Below are positions 25,451 through 34,326 of a stretch of DNA of 40,395 nt, one piece after another; the stretch's first letter is position 1; each line of letters opens with the position of its first letter. The notes beneath the pieces are model-generated. The model saw nothing but the letters and a program-made list of their open reading frames with translations. It made no database searches and was not told the DNA's origin. The stretch comes from Methylotenera sp. Its GTDB lineage: Bacteria > Pseudomonadota > Gammaproteobacteria > Burkholderiales > Methylophilaceae. The translations under genes were made by a program, and so were the position numbers. The DNA is taken from positions 1 to 40,395 of the forward strand of contig NZ_JABFRA010000103.1 of NCBI RefSeq assembly GCF_013141425.1, given 5' to 3'.

Positions 25451-27259
25451 TTAGCGTTGTCGTGTGGATTCAAAAACACTAAGCCAAGCAATAAAATCAT
25501 CAAAAGACATCGGTTTCCCGTAAAAGTAGCCTTGAATCTTTTCGCATTTCAGTTCTTTTAAGATATCTAAACAGGCTTGATTCTCTACTCCCTCCGCTAC
25601 AACTTCTTTGCCCAAGCTGTGCGCCAGTTTAACCACGGACTGGACGATTTCTTTATCCTGATCTGACGTAGCAATATTGCGTACAAAAGATTGGTCTATT
25701 TTGACGATGTCAATTGGCATATTGCGCAGGCGTGCCATAGAGGAATAGCCCGTACCAAAGTCATCCAAAGCAAGTTTGCAGCCTAATTGTTTAATTTTGT
25801 CAATGACTTTTGCAACTTTAATTTCATCCACCAGAATATCGTTTTCAGTGATTTCAATTATCAAGTTTTCTGCTGGAATCTGCCAGAGTGCAATTGATTG
25901 AGCGAGTAATTCAGGCAGGTCTGCGTCTAGTAAATCTATACTACTTAAATTAATCGTAAGCGCAATATTCTTTTGATGCGCAGAAATGAGCTCCGCGCAA
26001 CGCTGACAGGCATTGTTAATCAGCCATCGGATAAATACCTTGCCGAAGCCTTTTTTGTAAATGACATCAATTAGTCGAGAAGGTGATAAGGCCTGCCATT
26101 CTTGATTCGGCCAGCGCAATAAGACCTCAGCACTGATACATATTTCATTTGTACCTGCTTTGTGATGAATGCTGACAATCGGTTGCAAAAACACGGCCAA
26201 TTCATTTTGTTGTAAGGCCTCTATAATGGCTTCGTCTAGCAAATGAGCATTCATGAAAGAGGAAGAGATATGTTGATCGTAGATTTTGACCTGCTCATTT
26301 TTGATGATGGCGTGATGCAGTGCTAGCCTAGCGTATTCGTAAATTGAAATAGCATTCGTTTGAATATTGAACGTGCTGATGGCGCCGATATAAGGTTTTA
26401 AGATAAGTGTGATGTTTTCTAGAGGCAGGGCAGTTTCAAATGCATGTATCAGCTTGGTTGCCATTAAACTAAGTTGAGTTGTGGATTTTAATGGTTTAAT
26501 TAAAATCGCAAGATCAATGGAGCCCACATAGAATAAGGTAGCGTCATTATTCAAGTGTTGTTGAATCGTAGCTATTGCCGCCAGCATCAGATTTGAGGCG
26601 GCTGAATTGAGCTGAGATTCTTCATCAAAATTGATATTTAGGTTGATCAGAATCAAACCTAAGTGTTCCATACCCAAATGATCTTCCTCAGAATCATTTT
26701 CTGCCACACTTTCAGTTTTTAAATATTGTTTTAATAAACTGGCTAATAAGTGCTGGTTAGGAAGTCCCGTATCCAAATCAAAATTTTGAACATAGCTGAA
26801 TTTGTATTGCTCCAGTTGGTTTGTAACACGTGCGATGAGATGCATCAGTAAGTTTTGAAATTGACCATGCTTGTCGGTTTTTAATTCTAAACAGCGTGCT
26901 AATAGAAAAGCTGTATCTAAATTGGCACCAAGCTTGTAATCGTTAAGCCATGCGAGTAGTAAGTTGTTTATTTGGTGGTTAAATTGTGACCAGCTTAATT
27001 TTTCTGGCCAGCTGCTGATAATGTATGATGTATTTTTCAGAGTACTACTGCCACTATTATAGGGGGGAGATTTTATAAATTGCTCAAATGCTTGCGGGTT
27101 GAAATTGTAATCACCAGTCACCTCCGAAGCTTTTAATTGGTAGCTGGTCAGGATGTCTAACAGTAAATTGGGTTCTAATTCAATTGTAAAATCTTGGTAC
27201 AGCGATGATGCACCGGCTTGATTTACCTGCGTTAAACTTTGGCTAAGCAAATTAACCAT
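25451..27259 (-). CDS. EAL-domain c-di-GMP phosphodiesterase with degenerate GGDEF
   Basis: This 602-residue soluble protein has an N-terminal region of unknown fold (1 to about 160), a GGDEF-like domain (about 165-320, starting DLDTGLPNQHLL) and an EAL domain (about 340-595). The GGDEF signature is reduced to YVGSIDLAIL, so cyclase activity is unlikely. The EAL active site looks complete: E378 in EVLLRW (EAL written as EVL), N in INLSSIDL, E in IEITEND, D499/D500 in DDFGTGYSS, K in IVKIDQSF, E in VVAEGVEN and Q in IQGYFYGKP. Hydrolysis of c-di-GMP to pGpG is therefore expected. Its ATG lies inside the end of the HD-GYP gene (8-base overlap), so both proteins are made together. There are no membrane segments; the signal is unknown. 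Confidence 0.92.
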   Translation of the reverse strand: MVNLLSQSLTQVNQAGASSLYQDFTIELEPNLLLDILTSYQLKASEVTGDYNFNPQAFEQFIKSPPYNSGSSTLKNTSYIISSWPEKLSWSQFNHQINNLLLAWLNDYKLGANLDTAFLLARCLELKTDKHGQFQNLLMHLIARVTNQLEQYKFSYVQNFDLDTGLPNQHLLASLLKQYLKTESVAENDSEEDHLGMEHLGLILINLNINFDEESQLNSAASNLMLAAIATIQQHLNNDATLFYVGSIDLAILIKPLKSTTQLSLMATKLIHAFETALPLENITLILKPYIGAISTFNIQTNAISIYEYARLALHHAIIKNEQVKIYDQHISSSFMNAHLLDEAIIEALQQNELAVFLQPIVSIHHKAGTNEICISAEVLLRWPNQEWQALSPSRLIDVIYKKGFGKVFIRWLINNACQRCAELISAHQKNIALTINLSSIDLLDADLPELLAQSIALWQIPAENLIIEITENDILVDEIKVAKVIDKIKQLGCKLALDDFGTGYSSMARLRNMPIDIVKIDQSFVRNIATSDQDKEIVQSVVKLAHSLGKEVVAEGVENQACLDILKELKCEKIQGYFYGKPMSFDDFIAWLSVFESTRQR

Positions 27260-28868
27260 AATAATTATTTGAGCTTAGTCCGTAGCTGTCAGGTGGCAGC
27301 CCTTTCACGATTTTATAAGGCTCACCCGTGGGGGTAAGGGGCGAATTGATTAAATTAATGATGGCAGGGTATTCATTTCTACTTTTGTCGGGGTTCAGTA
27401 ATATCATCACGCGAGGTAATAAGCGTCGCACACTGTTTTGCTGAATCACAACACCGACTTCGCCAGAATTGAGCTCAACAAGCGAGCTTACTGGGTACAT
27501 GCCCAGAAACTGCACCAGTTGGTCGATAAGTACGCCATTAAATTTAAAACCACGTAAAGAATGAATTTCTTCTAAGGCCATTTGATTGTAAACACCTTTT
27601 GCATAGACTTTATTCGTCGTCAGTGCACAGTAGGTGTCAATCAGGCCAGCCATTTGGCCAGTTAAGCTGATTTGATTTCCTGAAAGTTTATACGGGTAAC
27701 CACTACCATCAATGCGTTCGTGGTGCTGCGAAACCGTTAATATCACTGTGCCAGAAATATTGTCAGTTTTTTCTAATAAAGTTAGCGCAAAATCCACATG
27801 TTTTTTTAGCATTTCAAATTCGTCATGGCTGATTTTATCTTGCTTGTGTAAGAGTTCTGTTGGAATTTTGGCTTTACCAATGTCTTGCAATAAACCAGCC
27901 AAACCTAGATCTTTGACTTGTTTTTTAGGCAGCGCCATAAAATTGGCAAGTGCCATTAATGTGATGGAGACACTGAGCGCGTGATTGTAGGCATAGTCAT
28001 CGGTTTGTTTCAGTTTTGCCAGCCATATCAGCGCATCTGGGTTTCGTTCTATACTTTCCACCATGCCATCTAAAGCTTCGTGGATGTTGCCTAAATCGAT
28101 TTCTTGGTCTAAGGCGAGCGCTTCAAACATTTCACGGGTAGCTAGTTGTGATTTTTCATAGACAGGATAAACAACGGCGATTTCATCCTCAACAGGGGGG
28201 GCTTCATCAAAAATCGTGATTTTGTATCCATCGATAGTCTTTGGAGCTTTTTCGAGTTCCGCTTTTAACGCAGCTTTATCGATGGTTGATTGCAATTTTT
28301 TGTTTTTACTCCCCCAACTGGTTAAACCGGAAATAAAATTTGAAATATCGGTTTTAATTTGTGTTGTTAGGGTAGGGTTTTCAGCATCTGAATTTTTTGC
28401 ATCAGTGTTAGTTTCGGCCCCCTTGCCAATATATTGCATATTAAATACGGCATCGGTGGTATTTTTTCTGGCTGTATCGGCTTGGTTGTTTGGGATGCCT
28501 GTATGAATTTCTTTGATAATGTCAAAAAAAGAAAACTTTGCCGTTGGTGGGTTCTGTTTAGTCGATTTGGCTACATCATTGGTTTTCTTGCTTGAATCAG
28601 TATTTACTATAACCCGATTGATTGTGCCATCACGCTTGATTGCAACGGTTTCTTTAGGTGCGGCACTGTAATGTCGGCCTACGGATAAAGTACGGTCAAT
28701 ATAGACAAACTGACAAATGTTCGCCAAGGTGGCAATTTGTTCTTGATCTTCGATCAGCAAGCCCTCTAGCATAAATGGTGTGCCTAGCCATGGGCGATCT
28801 AACTCGCAAACATACATGCCAATATCGATTAACGATACTGGGGTGTTCTCTCGACGCAAGTCAGTCAC
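27252..28868 (-). CDS. HD-GYP-family protein with DUF3391 and altered HD motif
   Basis: This 538-residue protein has an N-terminal DUF3391 region (about 8-150, LIDIGMYVCELDRPWLGTPF), a variable linker and an HD-GYP domain (about 270-440). HD-GYP domains hydrolyse c-di-GMP through a two- or three-metal centre. Present here are H296 (YNHALSVS), the later ligands in LKKHVDFAL, H382/H383 and GYP (HHERIDGSGYP) and D in LIDTYCALT. The central HD dipeptide is Q328-D329 (GLLQDIGKAKIP), so one metal ligand is replaced, and activity may be reduced or lost. It starts at GTG 28868 with AAAGG upstream; no ATG fits. The EAL gene overlaps its 3' end by eight bases. The 184 bp upstream should hold the operon promoter. 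Confidence 0.9.
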   Translation of the reverse strand: MTDLRRENTPVSLIDIGMYVCELDRPWLGTPFMLEGLLIEDQEQIATLANICQFVYIDRTLSVGRHYSAAPKETVAIKRDGTINRVIVNTDSSKKTNDVAKSTKQNPPTAKFSFFDIIKEIHTGIPNNQADTARKNTTDAVFNMQYIGKGAETNTDAKNSDAENPTLTTQIKTDISNFISGLTSWGSKNKKLQSTIDKAALKAELEKAPKTIDGYKITIFDEAPPVEDEIAVVYPVYEKSQLATREMFEALALDQEIDLGNIHEALDGMVESIERNPDALIWLAKLKQTDDYAYNHALSVSITLMALANFMALPKKQVKDLGLAGLLQDIGKAKIPTELLHKQDKISHDEFEMLKKHVDFALTLLEKTDNISGTVILTVSQHHERIDGSGYPYKLSGNQISLTGQMAGLIDTYCALTTNKVYAKGVYNQMALEEIHSLRGFKFNGVLIDQLVQFLGMYPVSSLVELNSGEVGVVIQQNSVRRLLPRVMILLNPDKSRNEYPAIINLINSPLTPTGEPYKIVKGLPPDSYGLSSNNYYG

Positions 28869-29052
28869 TAGTATGACCTTTTATCAATGGTATAGAAAGG
28901 CTTACACGCATAAGGGTGATTATAGGGCAGGGTATGAATTTTTTAAAAGCGTTTACATTTATTTACTGAATAATATTTAACTATTTGAGTTATTTAGTCC
29001 TTAAATGTTGTTTAAAGCAGTATTGCTGAAGTTTTAACTTATTAAAGTCTGT

Positions 29053-29958
29053 TTAACTTGATAACTCCAAACGCAGCATTTTATAAATGGCCAGCCTTTC
29101 TTCACTAATTTTTTTAGCGGCTACAGCTTCCATAATAGCGCAGTCAGGCTCATGTAGATGTTTGCAGTTGTTAAATCTGCACTTGCCTAGATAGGGTCTA
29201 AACTCGACAAAAGCATGCTCTAGCTCATCTGAACTAAGATGGTGCAAGCCGAATTCCTGCAAACCAGGCGAGTCGATCAGCTGACTTTGCGCATCAAGGT
29301 GATATAAATGGGCCGCGGTAGTGGTGTGCTTGCCGCTATCTAATACATGGCTAACTTCTTGCGTGCGAACAGTTTCATTGGGCAACAAGGCGTTGATGAT
29401 GGTTGATTTACCCATACCAGATTGACCAACTAGAATGCTTGATTGCCCTTGCAGATAAGGTCTAAGCGAAGAAATATCTTCTTTGGCAGAAAGGGTTAAA
29501 ACTTGATAACCAAGTGCAGTATAGAGCTCAAGCTTTTGTTTTGCATCCTCTTTATCTGCAAGGTCGCACTTGTTGAGCACAATGAGTGCCTTGATGTTTG
29601 CTGCTTCTGCCGCTATTAAACAGCGGTTAAGCAAGGCCTCATAAAAACTCGGTTGCGTGGCAAGGACAATTATAATTTGTGAAACATTGGCTGCCAGCAT
29701 TTTGCTTTTAAAAGCATTGCTACGGTACAGCAGAGATTTGCGTGACAGGGTGCTTTCAACGACACCTTCGTGTTTGTCGGTTAATTTAACAATGACGACA
29801 TCGCCACAGGCTAAATCGGTTTTTTTGCCACGGGTAACGCAGCTGATGCGCCGTTTTTCGTCGGTTAACTCCACCTGAAAACGTTTGCCAAAAGCCGCAA
29901 CAATAGTGCCTTGCAGAGGTGGTATATAAGTCGATTTTTCAGGGGTTAGGGTGGTCAA
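29053..29958 (-). CDS. rsgA: Ribosome small-subunit biogenesis GTPase RsgA (YjeQ)
   Basis: This 301-residue circularly permuted GTPase checks late 30S subunit maturation. An N-terminal OB-fold (GTIVAAFGKRFQVEL) is followed by the permuted G motifs: G4 VLNKCDL comes first, then G1 GQSGMGKSTIIN and G3 DSPG. The C-terminal zinc finger is visible as CRFNNCKHLHEPDC. The best start is TTG 29958, because no ATG or GTG lies nearby and the N-terminal fold is complete from there. It begins one base after the stop codon of the cytochrome gene, so translation is probably coupled to it. That pairing is functionally unexpected. Confidence 0.95.
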   Translation of the reverse strand: MTTLTPEKSTYIPPLQGTIVAAFGKRFQVELTDEKRRISCVTRGKKTDLACGDVVIVKLTDKHEGVVESTLSRKSLLYRSNAFKSKMLAANVSQIIIVLATQPSFYEALLNRCLIAAEAANIKALIVLNKCDLADKEDAKQKLELYTALGYQVLTLSAKEDISSLRPYLQGQSSILVGQSGMGKSTIINALLPNETVRTQEVSHVLDSGKHTTTAAHLYHLDAQSQLIDSPGLQEFGLHHLSSDELEHAFVEFRPYLGKCRFNNCKHLHEPDCAIMEAVAAKKISEERLAIYKMLRLELSS

Positions 29959-29959
29959 A

Positions 29960-30268
29960 TTATTCCGTAAATTTGTAATAGGATTGGTTAAGATATTTTG
30001 CGACGTTTAATTCTTCTTCTTCAAACCATTTGAGGCCTAGCATGGTGTTGCAAGTGCGCACTTGTGCGACTAAGCCTTTTGAGGTCTTTACTTTACGATC
30101 GTTACGTACATAAATGCCAGAACCATCACCACCAAAGCTATGCGCGTGGCAACTGATACAGTTTTTGACCACGAGGGTTTTGCCAGCGGCGGCATCTGCG
30201 TTGCCATAGGGTTCAGCATGGGCTATATTGCACATTAATAAACATGCGAAAAAAACTTGTTTAATCAT
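29960..30268 (-). CDS. Small periplasmic class I cytochrome c
   Basis: This 102-residue precursor has a Sec signal peptide (MIKQVFFACLLMCNIAHA, cleavage after A18). A single heme-binding motif C37-I-S-C40-H41 follows, and M76 (TCNTMLG) is the likely distal heme ligand. After cleavage it would be an electron-transfer protein of about 84 residues. Its redox partner is unknown. C73 in addition to the heme cysteines, and C9/C13 in the signal, are unremarkable. It sits between an M48 peptidase gene (44 bp upstream) and rsgA (1 bp downstream) on the same strand. In other betaproteobacteria I recall a pterin dehydratase gene in this slot, but that is memory and not seen here. Confidence 0.88.
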   Translation of the reverse strand: MIKQVFFACLLMCNIAHAEPYGNADAAAGKTLVVKNCISCHAHSFGGDGSGIYVRNDRKVKTSKGLVAQVRTCNTMLGLKWFEEEELNVAKYLNQSYYKFTE

Positions 30269-30312
30269 GATGAGCTCACTTGAATATTCAACAGCAATAT
30301 TTATTGCTAGAG

Positions 30313-31563
30313 CTAGCTAGTATACGCCGCTAATTTAGAAATCCGAATGCTAGCTGGCGGGTGCGAATCATAAAAAGCAGAATGTAATGGGTCAGGGGTC
30401 AGCGTTGAAGCATTATCTCGGTAAAGTTTGACCAAAGCCTTAACTAATTCCTTAGCGCTGGCGTGATTCGCCGCATAGTCATCTGCCTCAAATTCATTTT
30501 TGCGTGAGTAATTTGCCATCACTGGGCGAAGTAAGAACAAGAACACAGGCGACACCATTAAAAATAAGATTAAGGCCATGTAATTGCTGGCTTGCGTAAT
30601 GCCTAGTCCAGAGTAAAACCAAGGCTGATTGATTAGCCAGCCGAGTAAAGCTAGGCCTAAAAAGCTTACTGCAAACATGAGAGCGATACGTTTAATGACA
30701 TGATGATGTTTGAAATGCCCAAGTTCGTGGGCGAGTACTGCTTCAATTTCATCGGCGTTTAATCTTTCAAGCAAGGTATCAAAAAATACCACACGTTTTG
30801 ATGCCCCAAAGCCAGTGAAATAAGCGTTACCGTGACTGCTTCGAGCAGAACCGTCCATCACAAAAAGACCTTGTGATTTAAAGCCGCATTTTGTGAGCAA
30901 GGTTTCGATGCGCTGCTTCAGGTTCTCATCTTTTAGTGGTGAGAATTTGTTAAATAATGGTGCAATAAATGTCGGATATACGGCTAACATGACGAGATTA
31001 AATACACTCCAGACAATCCATAAATAGAGCCACCAATATTGTCCGGCGCCCTGCATTAACCACAAGGCTGCAAACAAAATCGGTGCGCCTAGCGCAAGCC
31101 CAACAAGACTATGTTTCACTAGGTCACTAAAGAACATGGCGGGAGTCATTTTGTTAAAACCAAATTTTTCGTCAACCACAAATGTTTTGTAGTATTCAAA
31201 TGGCAATTCAATCACGCTACTCACCAACATTGCACTACAAATCACCAGCGCACCACGAATAATTTCTTGGCTGGTTAGTAAATTGCGCCAAATGTCGTCG
31301 ATCAATTGTAAGCCGCCACCCAGCGTAAAGGCGGCAAGCAGGAGCGCTTGAGCAATGGCTTCAATAATGACTAATCTGGTTTTTGTGGTCGAGTAATCCG
31401 CTGCTTTTTGATGTGCGTCTAAAGTAATGCTTTCTTGAAAAGCCGCTGGCACTTTATTGCGATGCGTTTGCACATAAGCAATATGCCGACGACCAAGCCA
31501 TAGGCGAATTAACGTTGTGGTGACAAGCAAAAAAACGAAGGTAAAGGTAAGTGCAGAAGACAT
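30313..31563 (-). CDS. M48-family integral membrane zinc metallopeptidase (Ste24-like)
   Basis: This 416-residue multi-spanning membrane protease resembles CAAX prenyl protease 1/Ste24 and is predicted to act in inner-membrane protein quality control. The zinc site HEXXH is VLAHELGHFKHHH, and the third ligand Glu lies in NEFEADDYAANH. The N-terminal part shows the family segments LPFEYYKTFVVDEKFGFN and several hydrophobic helices. The C-terminal LHSAFYDSHPPASIRISKL is typical. Prenyl substrates do not exist in bacteria, so the natural substrate is unknown. It is divergent from orn, with about 110-120 bp between the starts. Confidence 0.94.
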   Translation of the reverse strand: MSSALTFTFVFLLVTTTLIRLWLGRRHIAYVQTHRNKVPAAFQESITLDAHQKAADYSTTKTRLVIIEAIAQALLLAAFTLGGGLQLIDDIWRNLLTSQEIIRGALVICSAMLVSSVIELPFEYYKTFVVDEKFGFNKMTPAMFFSDLVKHSLVGLALGAPILFAALWLMQGAGQYWWLYLWIVWSVFNLVMLAVYPTFIAPLFNKFSPLKDENLKQRIETLLTKCGFKSQGLFVMDGSARSSHGNAYFTGFGASKRVVFFDTLLERLNADEIEAVLAHELGHFKHHHVIKRIALMFAVSFLGLALLGWLINQPWFYSGLGITQASNYMALILFLMVSPVFLFLLRPVMANYSRKNEFEADDYAANHASAKELVKALVKLYRDNASTLTPDPLHSAFYDSHPPASIRISKLAAYTS

Positions 31564-31684
31564 GTTTTTATCGCTCTAATTGATGGTTCGATAAGTGAAT
31601 TAAGTTAATATAGTATTGTGAAGCATTTTGTGGATGTTAGTTCATCCAGTTTGCTTATAACTTAATATTTTAATGGAAATCATG

Positions 31685-32245
31685 ATGGCAGAATCGAGTA
31701 ATGGCACGAATCAAAATAATTTAATCTGGCTGGATATGGAGATGAGCGGGTTACTGCCAGACTCTGACCGTATTTTAGAGCTTGCGGCAGTGGTGACGGA
31801 TGCCGATTTGAATGTGCTCGGCGAGTCGCCAGTGTTGGTAATTCATCAAAGTGATGCGGTTTTAGACGGTATGGATGCCTGGAATAAAGGTGCGCATGGT
31901 CGTTCTGGTCTGATTGATAAGGTGAAAGCTTCAACATTGGACGAAGTTGAAGCGACAAAACAAATGATTGAATTTTTAAAGCAATTTGTGCCAGCCAACA
32001 AATCGCCGATGTGCGGTAATTCTATCTGTCAGGATAGGCGCTTCATGGCGCGCTATATGCCAGATTTAGAAAGTTATTTTCACTATCGAAATTTAGATGT
32101 CAGCGCCTTTAAAGAATTAGCGCGCCGCTGGAAACCTGAAATCTACTCAGGCTTTAAAAAAGCTAGCAAACACGAGGCCTTGGCTGATATTTATGAGTCA
32201 ATTGATGAACTTAAATATTACCGTGAACACTTTATTGTGAAGTAG
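31685..32245 (+). CDS. orn: Oligoribonuclease
   Basis: This DEDDh 3'-5' exoribonuclease degrades two- to five-nucleotide RNAs and also clears pGpG, the product of EAL phosphodiesterases such as the one in this window. Motifs: [11 protein letters not shown] (D, E), the middle Asp in the [16 protein letters not shown] region, and [20 protein letters not shown] at the end. The frame opens with ATG at 31673, 31682 and 31685. GGAA at 31675-31678 sits at the right distance only from the ATG at 31685, which I choose (186 residues); 31673 has no ribosome-binding site. It is divergent from the M48 peptidase gene and convergent with glgA. Confidence 0.96.
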   Translation: MAESSNGTNQNNLIWLDMEMSGLLPDSDRILELAAVVTDADLNVLGESPVLVIHQSDAVLDGMDAWNKGAHGRSGLIDKVKASTLDEVEATKQMIEFLKQFVPANKSPMCGNSICQDRRFMARYMPDLESYFHYRNLDVSAFKELARRWKPEIYSGFKKASKHEALADIYESIDELKYYREHFIVK

Positions 32246-32265
32246 AAATCGCTCAATCTATCGGC

Positions 32266-32295
32266 AAAAAAAGAGGGCGTCTATCAAGACGCCCT
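32266..32295 (-). terminator. Terminator after glgA
   Basis: AGGGCGTC (32274-32281) pairs with GACGCCCT (32288-32295) around a six-base loop. Read on the minus strand the stem is followed by C and a seven-T run (32272 down to 32266), so it ends the glgA transcript. On the plus strand no T-run follows, so orn has no obvious intrinsic terminator. Confidence 0.88.
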
Positions 32296-32344
32296 AAGAG
32301 GGAGGAGAAACCAGCTTTGGAGAAGCTTAGTGTTTATTAAGCAT

Positions 32345-33838
32345 TTACCGTGCCAACTTCAAACTATCTTTAATTTTAAACTCTTTCCCTAGTAACTTTT
32401 CATATTCAGCCAGATATTCGAGCGCGCTTTTATCCCAGCTTAAATTTTGCAACATGCCATTTTTTTGGATTTGTTGCCAGGCTTTTGCATCATTGTTGAA
32501 CACGTTTAACGCTTGCTTAATGCAGCTCAGCAGACTTGCAGAACTCGCTTCACTCATCACAAAACCGTTGGCTGTTTTGTTTTTAAAGGTGATGATATTA
32601 GTATCAACCACCGAGTCGGCAAGGCCACCAGTGGCGTTAACAATGGGCGGCGTGCCATACGCCAGGCCGTACAGTTGATTCAAACCGCAGGGCTCAAAAC
32701 GCGATGGCATGAGGAACATGTCACAGCCCGCCATAATTTGATGCGAGAGCGGCTCATTATAGCCAATGGTGACACTAACCTTGCCTGGGTTGTTGACGGC
32801 TAAATGACGAAAGGCGTGTTCTAGTGAACTTTCGCCGCTACCTAATAAGGCGAATTGACAGCCAGCATTGACCAATTGCTGGAGGATAGGTACCAGCATA
32901 TCAAGGCCTTTTTGATGTGTCAGGCGACTCACCACGCCTAATAATGGTGCATTTGCATCAACATGAAGCCCTAATCGTTCTTGTAAGGCGGCTTTTACCT
33001 GTTTTTTACCAGCGAGTTTGGTGGCGCTATAGGTTTTGATTAGATGTGGATCAAACTCAGGATTCCATTCATCGGTTTCGATGCCGTTTAATATCCCTTT
33101 TAATTCATTGCCACGCTTACTTAATAGACCTTCTAAACCAAAGCCAAAGGCAGGCGTTTGAATTTCTTTTGCATAACTTGGGCTTACCGTGGTGATCGTG
33201 TCTGCATAGAAAATACCCGCTTTTAGAAAGGAAAGCTGGCCATGGTATTCAAAACCTTCTAAAGTAAAGTGCGTACTGGGTAAAGCTAAGGTTGGTAGCC
33301 AACTAGGTGCATAACAGCCCTGAAATGCCATGTTATGCAAGCTGATAATAGATTTGGCTTTAGAATGCTCGACTAGCTTCATGTACGCAGGTGCCAAGCC
33401 AGTTTGCCAGTCATTACAGTGCACAATATTGGGTTGCCAATCGGCAATAGGCGAATGCGGTCCGCTTAAAATTGCCGCGACTTTTGAAAGTATGCCAAAG
33501 CGTACAGGATTATCCAGCCATTCTTGGCCGTTAGCATCCACATAAGGGCCGCCCTCACGCTCGTAAAGCCCTGTCGCTTTTATTACCAATACGTTTATGT
33601 CATTGTCTAAAATCGTGCCCATCAATAGTTCAGCATTTTCAATCACTGGTAAATTTTTCAGCATTGCTACATGCGTTAGGTCGTCCAGTTGATTTAATAC
33701 AGCAGGGTAGCCAGGCACCAATATACGGATATCAACACCAAGATTCTGTAAGGCGGTTGGTAGCGAGCCGCTTACATCGGCTAAGCCACCTGTTTTGATT
33801 AGTGGAAAAACTTCAGAAGTTGCAAAAAGAACACGCAA
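32345..33838 (-). CDS. glgA: Glycogen synthase (ADP-glucose type, GT5)
   Basis: This 497-residue retaining glycosyltransferase transfers glucose from ADP-glucose to growing alpha-1,4-glucan. The N-terminal ADP-glucose-binding motif is KTGGLADVSGSLP. The central segment VHCNDWQTGLAPAY and LHNMAFQG is typical, and the C-terminal GT-B domain carries GVVSRLTHQKGLDML and the catalytic-site region PSRFEPCGLNQLYGLAYGT followed by GGLADSVVDT. Length matches bacterial GlgA. It stands alone here: no glgB, glgC or glgP in the window. It is divergent from crcB and ends at a strong terminator. Confidence 0.96.
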   Translation of the reverse strand: MRVLFATSEVFPLIKTGGLADVSGSLPTALQNLGVDIRILVPGYPAVLNQLDDLTHVAMLKNLPVIENAELLMGTILDNDINVLVIKATGLYEREGGPYVDANGQEWLDNPVRFGILSKVAAILSGPHSPIADWQPNIVHCNDWQTGLAPAYMKLVEHSKAKSIISLHNMAFQGCYAPSWLPTLALPSTHFTLEGFEYHGQLSFLKAGIFYADTITTVSPSYAKEIQTPAFGFGLEGLLSKRGNELKGILNGIETDEWNPEFDPHLIKTYSATKLAGKKQVKAALQERLGLHVDANAPLLGVVSRLTHQKGLDMLVPILQQLVNAGCQFALLGSGESSLEHAFRHLAVNNPGKVSVTIGYNEPLSHQIMAGCDMFLMPSRFEPCGLNQLYGLAYGTPPIVNATGGLADSVVDTNIITFKNKTANGFVMSEASSASLLSCIKQALNVFNNDAKAWQQIQKNGMLQNLSWDKSALEYLAEYEKLLGKEFKIKDSLKLAR

Positions 33839-33920
33839 AATATACCTTCTTCATAATGACGTTGATGCATTATTATATTGTATAAATTAGGTAGTGATCA
33901 CATTGATTTCAGGAGTAAGC

Positions 33921-34304
33921 ATGGGATTTAACGGGTTTTTAGTGGTTGGTGTCGGTGCTGCAATTGGAGCGTGGATGCGCTGGTGGCTAGGATTTACGCT
34001 AAATGCAACATTACCCGCATTACCCCTAGGCACACTAGCAGCCAATCTTATCGGGGGCTATTTTATGGGTTTATTCATGGGGTTATTCGGGCTGAGTACA
34101 GCGTTATCGCCCGAATTTAGACTTTTTCTAATGACGGGTCTGCTAGGCGGCTTAACAACGTTTTCCACATTTTCTGCCGAAGCTGTCACGCTGATGGCGC
34201 GTGGGCAATATGGCTGGGCAGCAACACATATCTTAGTACATGTGTTGGGTTCACTGGCAATGACAGGCTTGGGAATACTTACCATACAGTTGATACGAAG
34301 TTAA
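33921..34304 (+). CDS. crcB: Fluoride channel/exporter CrcB (Fluc)
   Basis: This 127-residue small membrane protein with four hydrophobic helices forms a dimeric fluoride channel that lowers cytoplasmic fluoride. Family motifs are seen: GAAIGAWMRWWLG at the N terminus, PLGTLAANLIGGYFMG, and TGLLGGLTTFSTFSAEA with the conserved Thr/Phe (Phe-box) residues. The frame extends to a GTG at 33894, but AGGAG (33911-33915) positions the ATG at 33921 and gives the canonical N terminus. I looked for a crcB fluoride riboswitch in the 80 bp upstream and saw none. It converges on arsA after 22 bp. Confidence 0.95.
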   Translation: MGFNGFLVVGVGAAIGAWMRWWLGFTLNATLPALPLGTLAANLIGGYFMGLFMGLFGLSTALSPEFRLFLMTGLLGGLTTFSTFSAEAVTLMARGQYGWAATHILVHVLGSLAMTGLGILTIQLIRS

Positions 34305-34326
34305 CACGCTGTAACGTTTGCATTTG

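Noticed and set aside
33839-33920. Possible fluoride riboswitch before crcB
   Set aside because: The conserved crcB-motif helices and loop bases are not present in the short divergent gap.
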